NCBI RefSeq assembly: GCF_023701485.1
Contig: NZ_JAMQBK010000020.1
Span: forward strand, 1-64,000
DNA: 64,000 nt
Direction: 5' to 3'
Source of the DNA: Aporhodopirellula aestuarii
GTDB lineage: Bacteria > Planctomycetota > Planctomycetia > Pirellulales > Pirellulaceae
The position numbers and the translations under genes are program-made. The notes beneath the pieces were generated by a model. The model was not told where the DNA came from and ran no database searches. It saw only the letters and a list, made by a program, of their open reading frames with translations. This document shows, one piece after another, positions 36,401 through 44,104 of the stretch (position 1 is its first letter; each line of letters starts with the position of its first letter).

Positions 36401-39325
36401 CGATACAAACAATGCTTTTTCGCATTCGAGATCTTCGACCGCATACGAATCGCCCGGATACAATTCCGCCGCGATCGCCAAGCCGATCTCCGCATAACCT
36501 GCCGCAGGGAAAACAATTCCATCCCAAATTTGATGATCGTTCAAATAGGGGAACAGATGCGGATCGACGTGAAATTGCCACGTCGGCTTGGCAACGTTCA
36601 ACCGTTCGCCGAGTAACGGATGCAGTGGTGGGTCAACTCGTGTGGCCGTGTCACCTTGATCCAACCAGTATTCCTGGTAATTCCACGGATACGACGGTTG
36701 CGGAACGAACGTTCCAGAGCCTTGATTCAGTGACTGCCACTCGACCTTCGCCCCGTCAACGTGCAACTTGGCAAGATTAGTGGCGAGTTCCACCGCATCG
36801 TCCGTCGTGCGGGAAATCGAATGAAGAATTGTGGCGACCGCATTCTGATTCGAAACGCACGCGTCGATCGAACTCCGCATCGACGGGTGCGGTCCGATTT
36901 CGAGGAATCGCTGCGCACCACCCGCCACCAACGTTGCCATCGCGGATTCAAAACGGACCGGCTCACGGACGTTTGCCCACCAATACGACGCGTCCATTTG
37001 TTCGCCACATTGCTCGCGTCCCGACACCGTTGAGATCAACGGCACACGCGACGGGCGTGGCGACAAATGGGCCAGCGATGTGAGCAACTCATCCTTGATG
37101 GGCTCCATTTGATGAGTATGAAAGGCATAGTCGAGCCCCAACCAACGAACGAATCGGCCGCTCGCTTCGAGCTTCTCGGCAATCAATTCGAGTGGCTCGA
37201 TGTCGCCTCCGATCGTGACCAACGAGGGACTGTTTTCGGCGGTGATTTGAACCCGACCGCCATGCGACCCGATGAACTTCCTCGCCTCCTGGGGGGACAC
37301 TCCCGCAGCCAACATCCGCCCCGCCCCGCCGGTCTCGTTTTGCAATCGGCTGCGATGATAGATCAGGCTTACCGCATCGCTGAGCGAATAGATGCCTGCA
37401 CACCACGCCGCCGCGACTTCGCCGACGCTATGGCCGACAACGGACGTCGGATGAATCCCCCAGGACGCCCACAATCGAGCCAAAGCGACCTGCAAAGCAA
37501 AGATCGCCGGTTGCGCCACGCGTGTTTGCTGAATGTTCGATTCACCCTCGGGAAGAAACATCTCGTGCAACAACGACCAACCGCTCTGGGCTTGAAACAG
37601 CTCGTCGATCTCCTCGACTGTTTCACGCGCAATCGGTTCACGCTGAATCAGGCGCTGCCCCATCCCACACCACTGGGAACCCTGTCCAGTAAACACGAAC
37701 ACGCTCTGGTCGGCCCGGTCGCTCGGACGTCCACAGACAATCCCGTCGCTCGCCTCTCCCTGGCGAAGCCATTTCGTAAGCCCTCGCGTGAGCTCACGAG
37801 TGTTACGACCAACGACCGTCAGCCGCTGTTCGTGGTGTTCTTTGCGGGCCCCCGCCGAAGAGCAGAAATCCGCGAGTTCACCGTCAAACGTCTTGAGCCG
37901 TTTTCGATATTGATTGACGTACTCACGCAGTGACGATTCGTCTCTCGCCGAGATCGGCAAAACGAACGGTCGGTCGGCGATGGCGTGATCACGCTGTGGC
38001 GACGTAGGCTTTGGCGCCGCCTGCAACACCACGTGCGCATTCGTACCGCCAAAACCAAACGAGTTCACCGAGGCAAGCGGCTGGACCGGTCCGTCCGACG
38101 GCAGCGATCGAAGCTCGGTGGGCACGTTGAGGTGGTAACGATCCAGGGGAATGGATGGATTGGGAATTTCAAAATTGCGGTTGGCCGGAATCTGTTTCCG
38201 ATCGAGCACCAAGGCAACTTTGATCAAACCGGCAATCCCCGACGCCGATTCGAGATGTCCGATATTGGTTTTGATCGACCCCATCCAACAAACATCATCG
38301 ACACCGCGCCCTTCCGAGAGCACCCGTCCAAGGGCTTCGGCTTCAACGGGGTCACCCACTGGAGTACCAGTTCCATGAGCTTCCACGTAGGCAACGTCTC
38401 GCGGAGCAATCCCTGCGTTGCGGTACGCAGTCCTCAGCATCTCACTTTGACCGGCGACACTCGGGACCGTCATCGAGGAAGTTTGTCCGTCCTGATTCAC
38501 TACGGCCGAACGCAAAACCGCATACACTCGATCGTGGTCCGCAATCGCCCGAGAAAGCGGTTTGAGGAGGACGATCCCCGCTCCTTCACCCCGCACGTAA
38601 CCGTCGGCCCGCGAATCGAACGCAAAGCACTCACCCGTCGGCGACAACATCGACGCTTTGCTAAAACCGATACTGGTGTTGGGCGTGATCAACGCATTGA
38701 CGCCGCCGGCGAGCGCCGTGTCACATTCACCCGACCAAATCGAGCGGCATGCCAGGGCGACGGCGACCAACGCTGACGAACATGCCGTGTCTACCGCGAT
38801 GCTCGGTCCCTTCAAATCCAACATGTAAGAGATGCGATTGGCCGCGATACTGAGCGTGCCGCCCGTGTTGGTGTGAACGTCGAGGTTTGCTAAATCGTTG
38901 AGTTGCAAACTGGCGTAGTCGTGCCCCGACGCGCCGATAAATACGCCGACGTTCGTCCCTCGCATTTTACTCGGTGGGGTCCCTGCGTCCTCGCACGCCT
39001 CCCAAGCGGTCTCGAGCAACCACCGCTGCTGCGGATCCATCCGCATCGCCTCGCGGGGGGAGATACCCCAAAACGCAGCATCGAAATACTTGATCCGGTC
39101 GACGAAACCGCCACGTCGCGTAACCATCCGCCCTTTCGACTCAGCGTCGCTGTGGTGGTATCGATCGACATGCCAACGGTCGGGGGGAACCTCTCCGATC
39201 GCACTGGCACCGCTAACCAAGAGTTGCCACAACGAATCAACGTTATTCGCACCGCCTGGGAATCGGCAGCCTACGCCCACCAAGGCCAATGGTTCACGTG
39301 AGGGAAGTTGATTCCGTTCTGTCAT
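30401..39325 (-). CDS. Highly reducing type I polyketide synthase with terminal thioester reductase
   Basis: A 2974-residue single-module PKS with every domain needed for full reduction. KS (about 8-435): C182 in DTACSSAL, H317, H357. AT (540-860): S633 in GHSVGE, with YAFH at 733-736. DH (900-1190): H931 and D1112. C-methyltransferase (1385-1545): VLEIGAGTG at 1423-1431. ER (1840-2160): NFRDVMKALG and AAAGGIG. KR (2185-2415): S2322, Y2335, N2339, with an LDD motif at 2278-2280 suggesting B-type. ACP (2455-2535): S2495 in GIDSL. Reductase (2583-2900): GATGFIGA and Y2746/K2750. A structural pseudo-KR (about 1605-1835) precedes ER. It likely works iteratively and releases an aldehyde or alcohol by NAD(P)H reduction. 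No PPTase gene is nearby. Confidence 0.93.
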   Translation of the reverse strand: MTERNQLPSREPLALVGVGCRFPGGANNVDSLWQLLVSGASAIGEVPPDRWHVDRYHHSDAESKGRMVTRRGGFVDRIKYFDAAFWGISPREAMRMDPQQRWLLETAWEACEDAGTPPSKMRGTNVGVFIGASGHDYASLQLNDLANLDVHTNTGGTLSIAANRISYMLDLKGPSIAVDTACSSALVAVALACRSIWSGECDTALAGGVNALITPNTSIGFSKASMLSPTGECFAFDSRADGYVRGEGAGIVLLKPLSRAIADHDRVYAVLRSAVVNQDGQTSSMTVPSVAGQSEMLRTAYRNAGIAPRDVAYVEAHGTGTPVGDPVEAEALGRVLSEGRGVDDVCWMGSIKTNIGHLESASGIAGLIKVALVLDRKQIPANRNFEIPNPSIPLDRYHLNVPTELRSLPSDGPVQPLASVNSFGFGGTNAHVVLQAAPKPTSPQRDHAIADRPFVLPISARDESSLREYVNQYRKRLKTFDGELADFCSSAGARKEHHEQRLTVVGRNTRELTRGLTKWLRQGEASDGIVCGRPSDRADQSVFVFTGQGSQWCGMGQRLIQREPIARETVEEIDELFQAQSGWSLLHEMFLPEGESNIQQTRVAQPAIFALQVALARLWASWGIHPTSVVGHSVGEVAAAWCAGIYSLSDAVSLIYHRSRLQNETGGAGRMLAAGVSPQEARKFIGSHGGRVQITAENSPSLVTIGGDIEPLELIAEKLEASGRFVRWLGLDYAFHTHQMEPIKDELLTSLAHLSPRPSRVPLISTVSGREQCGEQMDASYWWANVREPVRFESAMATLVAGGAQRFLEIGPHPSMRSSIDACVSNQNAVATILHSISRTTDDAVELATNLAKLHVDGAKVEWQSLNQGSGTFVPQPSYPWNYQEYWLDQGDTATRVDPPLHPLLGERLNVAKPTWQFHVDPHLFPYLNDHQIWDGIVFPAAGYAEIGLAIAAELYPGDSYAVEDLECEKALFVSETAVPIVQVVFEAETKSFTVYSSSGSDARSNASRGDVNWEVHAKGRLVSRPALPESHSIDLDELRNQFPAAIMHEDMYRDLRELGYGFGTDFSLIQTSWNDARGAKLSNPESLSRIAVSDRVAGDAAQYCMHPAVLDACFQATHGTRYVSGHSEKSNCLYLPELIGRVQLHTRAIPNEFWAHAIQTGSVGTSVEYSVGVFDEHGKPLATISRFRVARVEQADAAADSSGRLYQFKWQPQRLYGVGNVGSANLPSTQDVVAAVSESIPNFYAEAGLSEYYNEFVPRMQRIVLQLIENGVVDSGWSFSVGERFEFDQVFASLGGDETHRRLLRAELGWLTQAGLLRTHESGWQVVREPVRVEVTDSLTELENQFPRFASEVALIKATGPRLADVWCGDVDPLELLFPGGSSSMLDTFYCEAGEFSTFNRLLQVAIAKCAEQIPERRVLRVLEIGAGTGSLTRSLLDVLPPEQIEYTFTDIGSRFIADAKRNFSHHPAVVFRSLDIERDPAGQGIDPHAYDLIVATNVLHATSDLRETLAHVKSCLASEGMFAFLEVVRSRPIWDNVFGLLDGWWRYADVDLRENSPLLDRSQWQTLLADCGFDAVQSFTCSSNDEETEQAAFVTRGPCVKTVELSTATLSREPSTVLIFADHGGTGDAIAAKFERDHHRPILLRRGSEFERISESEFLLNSGSACEIQRVVDDLGLHHADLARIIHCWTLDNDWDEVTSQRLMEEQGSGVFSALGLCHALDTFDMTTIHRVYFVTRSVQQVEETDPVNGLSASPLVGFLRVANNEASQYRWTLIDLDPIPSNFDADDVFNEVTHESDEREVAYRDGRRFVNRLQSVSHDDLEQRSRDALISNRDVVPFRLQMKKAGVLEHLSLNETTRNQPGPDEIEVRVMAGGINFRDVMKALGMYPGTTEDLLWFGDDFSGVVVARGANVTDIDVGDHVAGIAPYAFRSHVTVDHRLVLRQPANISFEQAATLPTVFLTTHFAIHHVARMQAGEKILIHAAAGGIGQAAVQVAQSLGLEIFATAGTPEKRELLKSMGVAHVMNSRTVEFADQIMELTGGEGVDAVLNSLAGEFIPKSLSVLAPFGRFLEIGKIDVYENSKVGLAAFKNNISYHMIDLAQIIADRPSRIAAILADVSLRLESGTYRPLPHHVFPIGNVVDAFRFMAQGRHTGKNVLSFDGGSSSAETLSIGPCTEDGKLLRGDASYLITGGAGGFGFEIAKWMIRQGARRLVLMSRSGPREETAIEIETLRAEGITITDARGDVTNRDDVERVIGEIEADGSVLKGVVHAAMVLDDMFIADLDEGSFSKVLYPKMLGAWNLHQSTQNLSLDHFICFSSFSNVVGAARQANYNAGNSFLDSLAQHRQARGLPSLTVNWGAVLGAGFVARNQKTAEYLEGIGLQAFGMSEALDVFAEMILRDTALIGAADVDWKQLGRLSAAVGKLPMYSLVTQNASSNRSNSGLQSELQDASPKERLGILADLVAQQVAGVFGIEADKVDRVASLTQVGIDSLMAVELINRLETATGTKIPMNRILSGPSVLELSRTIMDLMSRLDSVESDGTATGSGASIDAIDFEKEARLDPAIVTTDVVREPVESPRVLLTGATGFIGAQLLSELLKTTSSDVVCLVRADDESAGRRRILDNLAKYDLQHWGSEDRIQIVVGDFSHPRMGLSDESFDQLADSVDVIYHNGASVNLALPYHALKPDNVVGTQEMLRLAFHRGLKPLHHVSTFTVYATDENRGRVILESDPLPRCEDLLYGYSQSKWVCEKMIEEARQSGLSVTIYRPGHVTGHSETGVANVNDLLHSIVRACLLVGAVPFRDLALDLTPVDYVARAIVFLSQQPESKGKDFQLTNPHPMQTTALTEWMSEGGANLELISFEDWQARLLAFSEHAGEAEEGYKLLSEVLMPRLTAGNERGIHGKFDCQQTSQALLPSGISCAPADARLISTCYGYLKRSGLLRRVDVSSASPSRIRRVGGLVQVRNEEVH

Positions 39326-39996
39326 CGACCAATGTCCAAGCGTACTGATTCATCCAATATCCAAGTTGCCCCCGCGCCAATCACCGGAACCATCACACGA
39401 CGCCCCCGCTGGCCTCGCAAAAGACGAGAGTAAGTGCAGCCGCAAAGAAGTCGCGTTTCTCCACCGACTCCCATTTGATGGATTTGGCGGCTCACGGTAG
39501 ATGTGGACTATAGCAGGCCAGATCAGATCAGATAACGTGGCTATCTCGTCGCCAATTCTCCGTCATGAAGGGTCGCCTATCCGTTGCGGAACTTGTCCAG
39601 GGTTTGGGCTAGCGACCAACCCGCCGAAAGCCTTGACATCTTCTGGTACGACAAATCCGCAGCCCCCATCTCAATCGAACACTGACCGCCATCCCAAGGC
39701 CCAACGCAAGACTGGCTCAGGCCGTGAACGTGAGTCCACGACCAACGTCAAAATCCAAACCATGCCGGCATCGAAGACAGGGCCTAATTGGTCCCTGCGG
39801 GATTTGAACGCGGATTGCGTCATTCTTTCCCCTGGCTGGACGAGGTCATTGTTTGCGCATCGGTGCAAAAAGATGAGCTGCGCGGGCCACTCCCATGGCG
39901 GATTCGCCCCACCCGCATCGTCAACCGCGGCTGGCTACCGATTGCTTGGACCGTGCAAACGTAGGAGTCGGTCACTTCCATACCAATGCGTCGGTT
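39326..39996. other. Long spacer upstream of the PKS gene
   Basis: These 671 bases lie between the PKS start and the end of the antiporter gene, both on the minus strand, and should hold the PKS promoter. No gene is convincing. Positions 39790-39813 read, on the minus strand, like the 3' end of a tRNA (TTCAAAT loop followed by CCCGC and AGGGACCA), but the stem and the rest of a cloverleaf are missing. Confidence 0.5.
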
Positions 39997-40965
39997 CTAA
40001 ACGATTAAGTACGCCGTGTAGGCAACAAAACCTGCGAGGAACAGTGCACCCTCCCACCGAGAGATCCGACCACCCGTGAAGAAAATCGGCAAGCACGCGA
40101 CCGCGACTACCACCATGACGGGAAAGTCAAACCCGATCGCCTGCTCGCTGACCAACACACCTTGAGGCGAGATGATGCTCGATAACCCCAGCACGCAGGC
40201 GAGATTAAACAGATTGCTACCCACAACATTTCCAACCGCAATATCACGTTCGCCACGGACACTCGCCACGACCGACGTGACCACTTCCGGCAGCGACGTT
40301 CCCGCCGCAACGATCGTCAGTCCGATCACCAACTCGCTCACACCGAACCACGTCGCAACGGCCACCGCGCCGGAAACCAGCCACTTGGACCCGAACCCCA
40401 ACAGTACTAATCCCACCACGGCCAATAAGCCCGGCCACCACAGATTCGTTTGCGGCTGCGAGTCCGCCCCAAACTCGACGGCGAACTCCTGTTTGACCTC
40501 TTCCGGTTCCCGTTTGGCCATCCGAATGCAGATCACGATGTAACCGAGCAAAACAGCAAACAATACGATTCCGTCGATTCGTCCCACGACGCCATCGCTG
40601 GCCAATAACCATCCCAACAGCGACACGCCAACCATCAATGGAACATCGAACCGGATCAACCGACTCGACACCACCAATGGCGTGATCAGCGACGACAATC
40701 CGAGGATGAACAACACGTTAAAGATATTGCTTCCGACCACGTTCCCAACGGCCACGTCGGCGGCTCCCGACATCGCCGCTTGCAGGCTGACACCGAGCTC
40801 GGGAGCACTCGTTCCAAATGCGACCACGGTTAGACCAATCACCAGTGGTGGAATTCGCAAGATCGCAGCGATCGTCGATGCGCCGCGGACCAACATCTCC
40901 CCACCCGCAACCAGCAAAACCAAGCCGATCGATATCAAACCCCACGCTTCTATATGCTCGTTCAT
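39997..40965 (-). CDS. Calcium/sodium antiporter (CaCA family, YrbG-like)
   Basis: A 322-residue inner-membrane protein with ten hydrophobic segments and the two inverted alpha repeats of the CaCA family. Repeat 1 has GTSAPE (51-56) and GNVVGSN (74-80); repeat 2 has GTSLPE (222-227) and GNVVGSN (245-251). These acidic residues form the cation site exchanging Ca2+ for Na+ or H+. A cytoplasmic loop around 148-178 is charged (KREPEEVKQEF). Length matches YrbG-type bacterial members. The ATG at 40965 is the natural start. It has no operon partner; the nearest gene on the same strand ends 353 bases upstream. Confidence 0.93.
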   Translation of the reverse strand: MNEHIEAWGLISIGLVLLVAGGEMLVRGASTIAAILRIPPLVIGLTVVAFGTSAPELGVSLQAAMSGAADVAVGNVVGSNIFNVLFILGLSSLITPLVVSSRLIRFDVPLMVGVSLLGWLLASDGVVGRIDGIVLFAVLLGYIVICIRMAKREPEEVKQEFAVEFGADSQPQTNLWWPGLLAVVGLVLLGFGSKWLVSGAVAVATWFGVSELVIGLTIVAAGTSLPEVVTSVVASVRGERDIAVGNVVGSNLFNLACVLGLSSIISPQGVLVSEQAIGFDFPVMVVVAVACLPIFFTGGRISRWEGALFLAGFVAYTAYLIV

Positions 40966-41317
40966 GTTAACTCAGTGAAAAGATTGTTCGCTTCGATTCC
41001 GCGAACGCGGGAGCGAGCGATTTGATTCACCCGCAAGCAAGCCACGAACAGGACCTGCAATCAACTAAAAAATATCCTCGCATTCGCGGCTAAGCTTGCC
41101 AATGTCCTCGGCAACCTCCCGTAGCGGAACTCACCAATCCAAAATTCAGAACAAAATCCGCGGTCCCAAACACCAATGTGACGACACCTGTCGTTCCTCC
41201 AGAACTTGATCGCGGATAATGCTCCCGGAGTCCCGGACTCGCGTCCGGGGACAATCGCGTTGCACGGCATCGCGGCTAGCCGAATTTCAACGTCCGACAG
41301 CACGCCGACCGTGAACA
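40966..41317. other. Spacer with one strong hairpin
   Basis: A 352-base gap between two minus-strand genes. No coding frame is supported. A stable hairpin at 41232-41249 lies 69 bases after the stop of the gene at 41318; the rest should contain the antiporter promoter. Confidence 0.5.
41232..41249 (-). terminator. GC-rich hairpin, candidate terminator
   Basis: CCCGGAC (41232-41238) and GTCCGGG (41243-41249) pair perfectly around TCGC. It lies downstream of the gene ending at 41318 on the minus strand. There is no T run, so it may be a factor-dependent site or an intergenic repeat. Confidence 0.4.
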
Positions 41318-41926
41318 TCATGCACTCAATTGAACCGGTTCGCTATGCGGCAGTGACGGGGCGGACAGTGGGAGCGACGATTCTGTCACGTGTGGAACGA
41401 CAAACGGGAACACACCCGGCTCAAAATCAATCGGAACGGGACTGTTCGGCGGGTCGATGCCGTTTAGCTTCCAATCCAGACGACGCCAGAACGACAAGCC
41501 GGCCGCCCACGTCTTGATCGCCGCTCGAATCTTCTCCGCCGATGGCTGACTCTTGTCTTGGAGTTCATTTAGAATTTCAAGCGCACCACTTGGCAATCCT
41601 GCCAACATCAACGCCGTCGCGTAATTTATCTTCACGGCATCATCAATATCCGATCGCAGCACCGTCGTGCCTGGACTGACGGCCATGCTACGGAACAAGT
41701 TCACCGCGTCGGCCGCTTTGCCAAACCGCATCGCGCACACCCCCATCGCCTGCAAGGTGACCGGCGATCGCGGCAACGCCCGGATGACGTCGTACGCGGC
41801 AACATAGTTTTCTTGCGAGATCAAGCTGATCACGCGTTTGGGAATGACGGAATTTTCGTGGGTACCGTTGGCTGACGTGGATGCGACGGCGCGCCCGGAT
41901 CGTTTATCTTTTTGTGTTTTGGACAT
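41318..41926 (-). CDS. TPR-like helical protein of unknown function
   Basis: A 202-residue protein with a basic, flexible N-terminus (MSKTQKDKRSGRA) and a helical middle (about 25-135). Its pattern (ENYVAAYDVIRALPRSPVTL and FGKAADAVNLFRSMAVSPGT, then INYATALMLAGLPSGALEIL) resembles degenerate tetratricopeptide repeats. The C-terminal part carries KTWAAGLSFWRRLDWKLNG and a proline-rich tail. No signal or membrane segment is seen. The ATG at 41926 is chosen over ATGs four and 25 codons upstream because it begins the charged segment. A scaffold-like role is plausible from the repeats only. It is the last of three genes in a row on this strand. Confidence 0.7.
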   Translation of the reverse strand: MSKTQKDKRSGRAVASTSANGTHENSVIPKRVISLISQENYVAAYDVIRALPRSPVTLQAMGVCAMRFGKAADAVNLFRSMAVSPGTTVLRSDIDDAVKINYATALMLAGLPSGALEILNELQDKSQPSAEKIRAAIKTWAAGLSFWRRLDWKLNGIDPPNSPVPIDFEPGVFPFVVPHVTESSLPLSAPSLPHSEPVQLSA

Positions 41927-42019
41927 CTGATATCTCATGACAGACCGGTTCGGTATCGGAGATACCGACCGAAAGGGAAGTTGCAAGTAAAAAAAGGTCA
42001 ATCGCGATCCAACGTTGAC

Positions 42020-42376
42020 CTAAATTTGCAACCGTATCCCGAGCATCACGAGAGTCGTTACCGTGTGACTTCCCGCCCAAGTGTTCGCTAGCGTCAAGCG
42101 AGCTGAAACGGCTTCCGCAACGTCATCAATGCAGCTCGGCCCGCACGCCAGTTTTGGCTGAAGCAGATCCGACGAATCGGACTGCCATCGGTGCATCGAC
42201 CTAGCATGCAGCGCCGGTGACCCATGCACATCCGAAACGAGACAGCTCTGTCCATCACTGCGGGTCGCCGAAGCCTCAACCGGTGCGGTGAACAGATTGA
42301 CCGCAAACCCAACGACAACACCCCAGAGCAAAAGCTCTCGCAGAAAGAAGCCAACTTGGCGTCGGCGGTGTTGCAT
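42020..42376 (-). CDS. Small exported or membrane-anchored hypothetical protein
   Basis: A 118-residue protein of no recognised family. A basic start (MQHRRRQVGFF) is followed by a hydrophobic helix, LLLWGVVVGFAVNLF, and a possible cleavage site after APVEA, so it should be exported or anchored. The mature part has four cysteines or so (SCLV, ACGPSC) and no known domain. Codon choice is like that of neighbouring genes, which is why I call it although short. It lies 121 bases downstream of the DUF2721 gene and 94 bases before the TPR-like gene on the same strand. Confidence 0.5.
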   Translation of the reverse strand: MQHRRRQVGFFLRELLLWGVVVGFAVNLFTAPVEASATRSDGQSCLVSDVHGSPALHARSMHRWQSDSSDLLQPKLACGPSCIDDVAEAVSARLTLANTWAGSHTVTTLVMLGIRLQI

Positions 42377-42497
42377 GCGTGTCAGGGTCCGGGAGTAGAA
42401 GATTCCGATAGCGAGTATTCGATCGCGGTGAGATTTTGTCAAGAGATTTTGTTTGCAGAATTAAGGCCGACCATCAACGCTCGCCCGCCATCGTCTC

Positions 42498-42941
42498 TTA
42501 CGAACCTTGGGACTCCTCATCCGACATCGGGCGCGGCCGAAGTCCCGTTCGAAGTTTTTCCAAGTCTCCCAACTGCAAATTCAACGCCCCAACCGACATC
42601 CGAATTTCCCACAATGAGATCGCTAGCGATCCCACCATCAAAATCAAACTGAACCCAAAAACGATCTTGCCTAAACCGATCTGCCCGGCGAACAACAATC
42701 CCATGCAAATCGTGCATGACAACAGACTCGCCACTCCCAGCGTCTGCATGTCGCGTATCAGGTTCACCCGTTTACGTAAATTCAAAATCTGTGCCGCAGC
42801 GATCGGATTGGGCGTCTGCTGGTACTCTCGATGCAGCGACCGGATCACCGTCGCCAACGCCAAAAATCGATTCGTGTACGCCAACAATAGCAACGAGATC
42901 GTTGAAAACAACAACGCCGGCGTGGTCAGTTCAATGGACAT
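42498..42941 (-). CDS. DUF2721 membrane protein
   Basis: A 147-residue inner-membrane protein with the DUF2721 signature at its N-terminus: ALLFSTISLLLLAYTNRFLA and ATVIRSL. A charged cytoplasmic loop (about 35-65, with RKRVNLIRDMQ) follows, then two further helices (about 65-85 and 90-112), and a C-terminal amphipathic helix. The family is widespread and uncharacterised. The ATG at 42941 is preferred over an upstream ATG at 42986 because the hydrophobic signature starts right after it. Neighbours on the same strand are hypothetical genes, and no function can be inferred from them. Confidence 0.82.
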   Translation of the reverse strand: MSIELTTPALLFSTISLLLLAYTNRFLALATVIRSLHREYQQTPNPIAAAQILNLRKRVNLIRDMQTLGVASLLSCTICMGLLFAGQIGLGKIVFGFSLILMVGSLAISLWEIRMSVGALNLQLGDLEKLRTGLRPRPMSDEESQGS

Positions 42942-43100
42942 GCGATGCAACCGTGAACAGGTAAACTGGGTGAGCGACAGAAACAATCGAATGCTTCCAC
43001 AATTAACGAAGCGTCACCCTGTCCCATTAAAACGGCGCCGCCCCGATTTGGTAACCACGCTAACCATGTGCAAGGGCAGCCTTGACGAGCGATGTTTTCG

Positions 43101-44051
43101 TCACTCCGTTAGCGCGTCCAGATCCTCGTTCGGATGAGCCTGAGTTCGTTTGAACGTGGGAATCCACAACCAAACATCTCGTTGATATTGGCGATACCAA
43201 TCCCCGAACCGTTCCTGCAAATCGCCTTCTTCGACCGGCCGCACAAAAAACTGCCAAACGACGGCGCCGCCGAACGCATATCCGATCACGACGTAACTGC
43301 CCAAATACCAACCAACCGCGAGCCCCTGCATAATCCCCGCCAGTGCCATCGGGTTACGAACATAGCGATACGGACCACCCACAACCAACCGGGGTGCCGT
43401 CGCAGTCGGTAAAGGCGTGCCCAACCCAAGAGTCGCCATTCGGATGCCACTCCACAATCCGAGCCCGGATGCGACCACCAACAAAAACATCGCCAGCGGT
43501 GTTTGCCCCGGATGCCGGAAACCTTCGATCCCCAACCGCTCTTCCGCCTCGACGATTCCCATAGGCAAGATCCACAAAAACACGCTCCAAAAAACGAATG
43601 TTTGTGCGAACGTCCATGCCACCGCCACCGTCCTGTTCATCGGCGTCACGCGGATCGTGGACGGTGCTTGGTCACCATTGCCATGAATGGTTGCCATCGC
43701 GAGCGTCAGCCCCGCCATGCTGGCCATCATCGCCGACGCAATCCAACCTTCATCGGTGAGGACGCTCACTCCGATGCAGTACAACGTCGGATACAGAATC
43801 GCCATCGCCAGTGACCAAACCGCCGTCGTCGCCCAACGTGTCTGTTTCCAAACGGCATTTGCAGTCACAAACGATCCGCCGACCAGCAACACCACGTCAC
43901 CCAACCAAAACCCGAGCAAAGACTCCGGCGGCCAACCCTCCGGCTGAAACCACTCGACGCTGCTCGGCACCAACACGAGCACTCCCCACCAGACCGCCAC
44001 GCTGGCGGCTTGGGCGATCAGGTAACCCGATACAATCGTTTTTGCGTTCAT
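43101..44051 (-). CDS. Membrane methyltransferase-like protein (ICMT/NnrU type)
   Basis: A 316-residue polytopic membrane protein with about eight hydrophobic segments. The C-terminal third has GGPYRYVRNPMALAGIM, then FFVRPVEEGDLQERFGDWYR and YQRDVWLWIP, the signature of isoprenylcysteine O-methyltransferase-like and phospholipid methyltransferase-like proteins: the RYVRNPM segment and the E-x2-L-x2-RFG-x2-Y motif line the SAM site. The N-terminal extension of four helices is longer than in ICMT. It could methylate a small lipid or protein thiol; substrate unknown. The ATG at 44051 is chosen (a longer frame to 44129 lacks hydrophobic character). Transcribed divergently from the nucleotidyltransferase pair. 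Confidence 0.78.
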   Translation of the reverse strand: MNAKTIVSGYLIAQAASVAVWWGVLVLVPSSVEWFQPEGWPPESLLGFWLGDVVLLVGGSFVTANAVWKQTRWATTAVWSLAMAILYPTLYCIGVSVLTDEGWIASAMMASMAGLTLAMATIHGNGDQAPSTIRVTPMNRTVAVAWTFAQTFVFWSVFLWILPMGIVEAEERLGIEGFRHPGQTPLAMFLLVVASGLGLWSGIRMATLGLGTPLPTATAPRLVVGGPYRYVRNPMALAGIMQGLAVGWYLGSYVVIGYAFGGAVVWQFFVRPVEEGDLQERFGDWYRQYQRDVWLWIPTFKRTQAHPNEDLDALTE

Positions 44052-44104
44052 AGCGTCTATCGTAACCGTATTACGGTATCCCAAATCATTCGAGAATTCA
44101 AAAA

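Noticed and set aside
39789-39868. Intact tRNA gene on the minus strand
   Set aside because: The T stem does not pair (GCGGG faces CGCGG) and no anticodon or acceptor stem can be drawn.
39501-40079. 192-codon plus-strand frame upstream of the PKS
   Set aside because: It overlaps the end of the antiporter gene, has low-complexity content, and includes the tRNA-like fragment.
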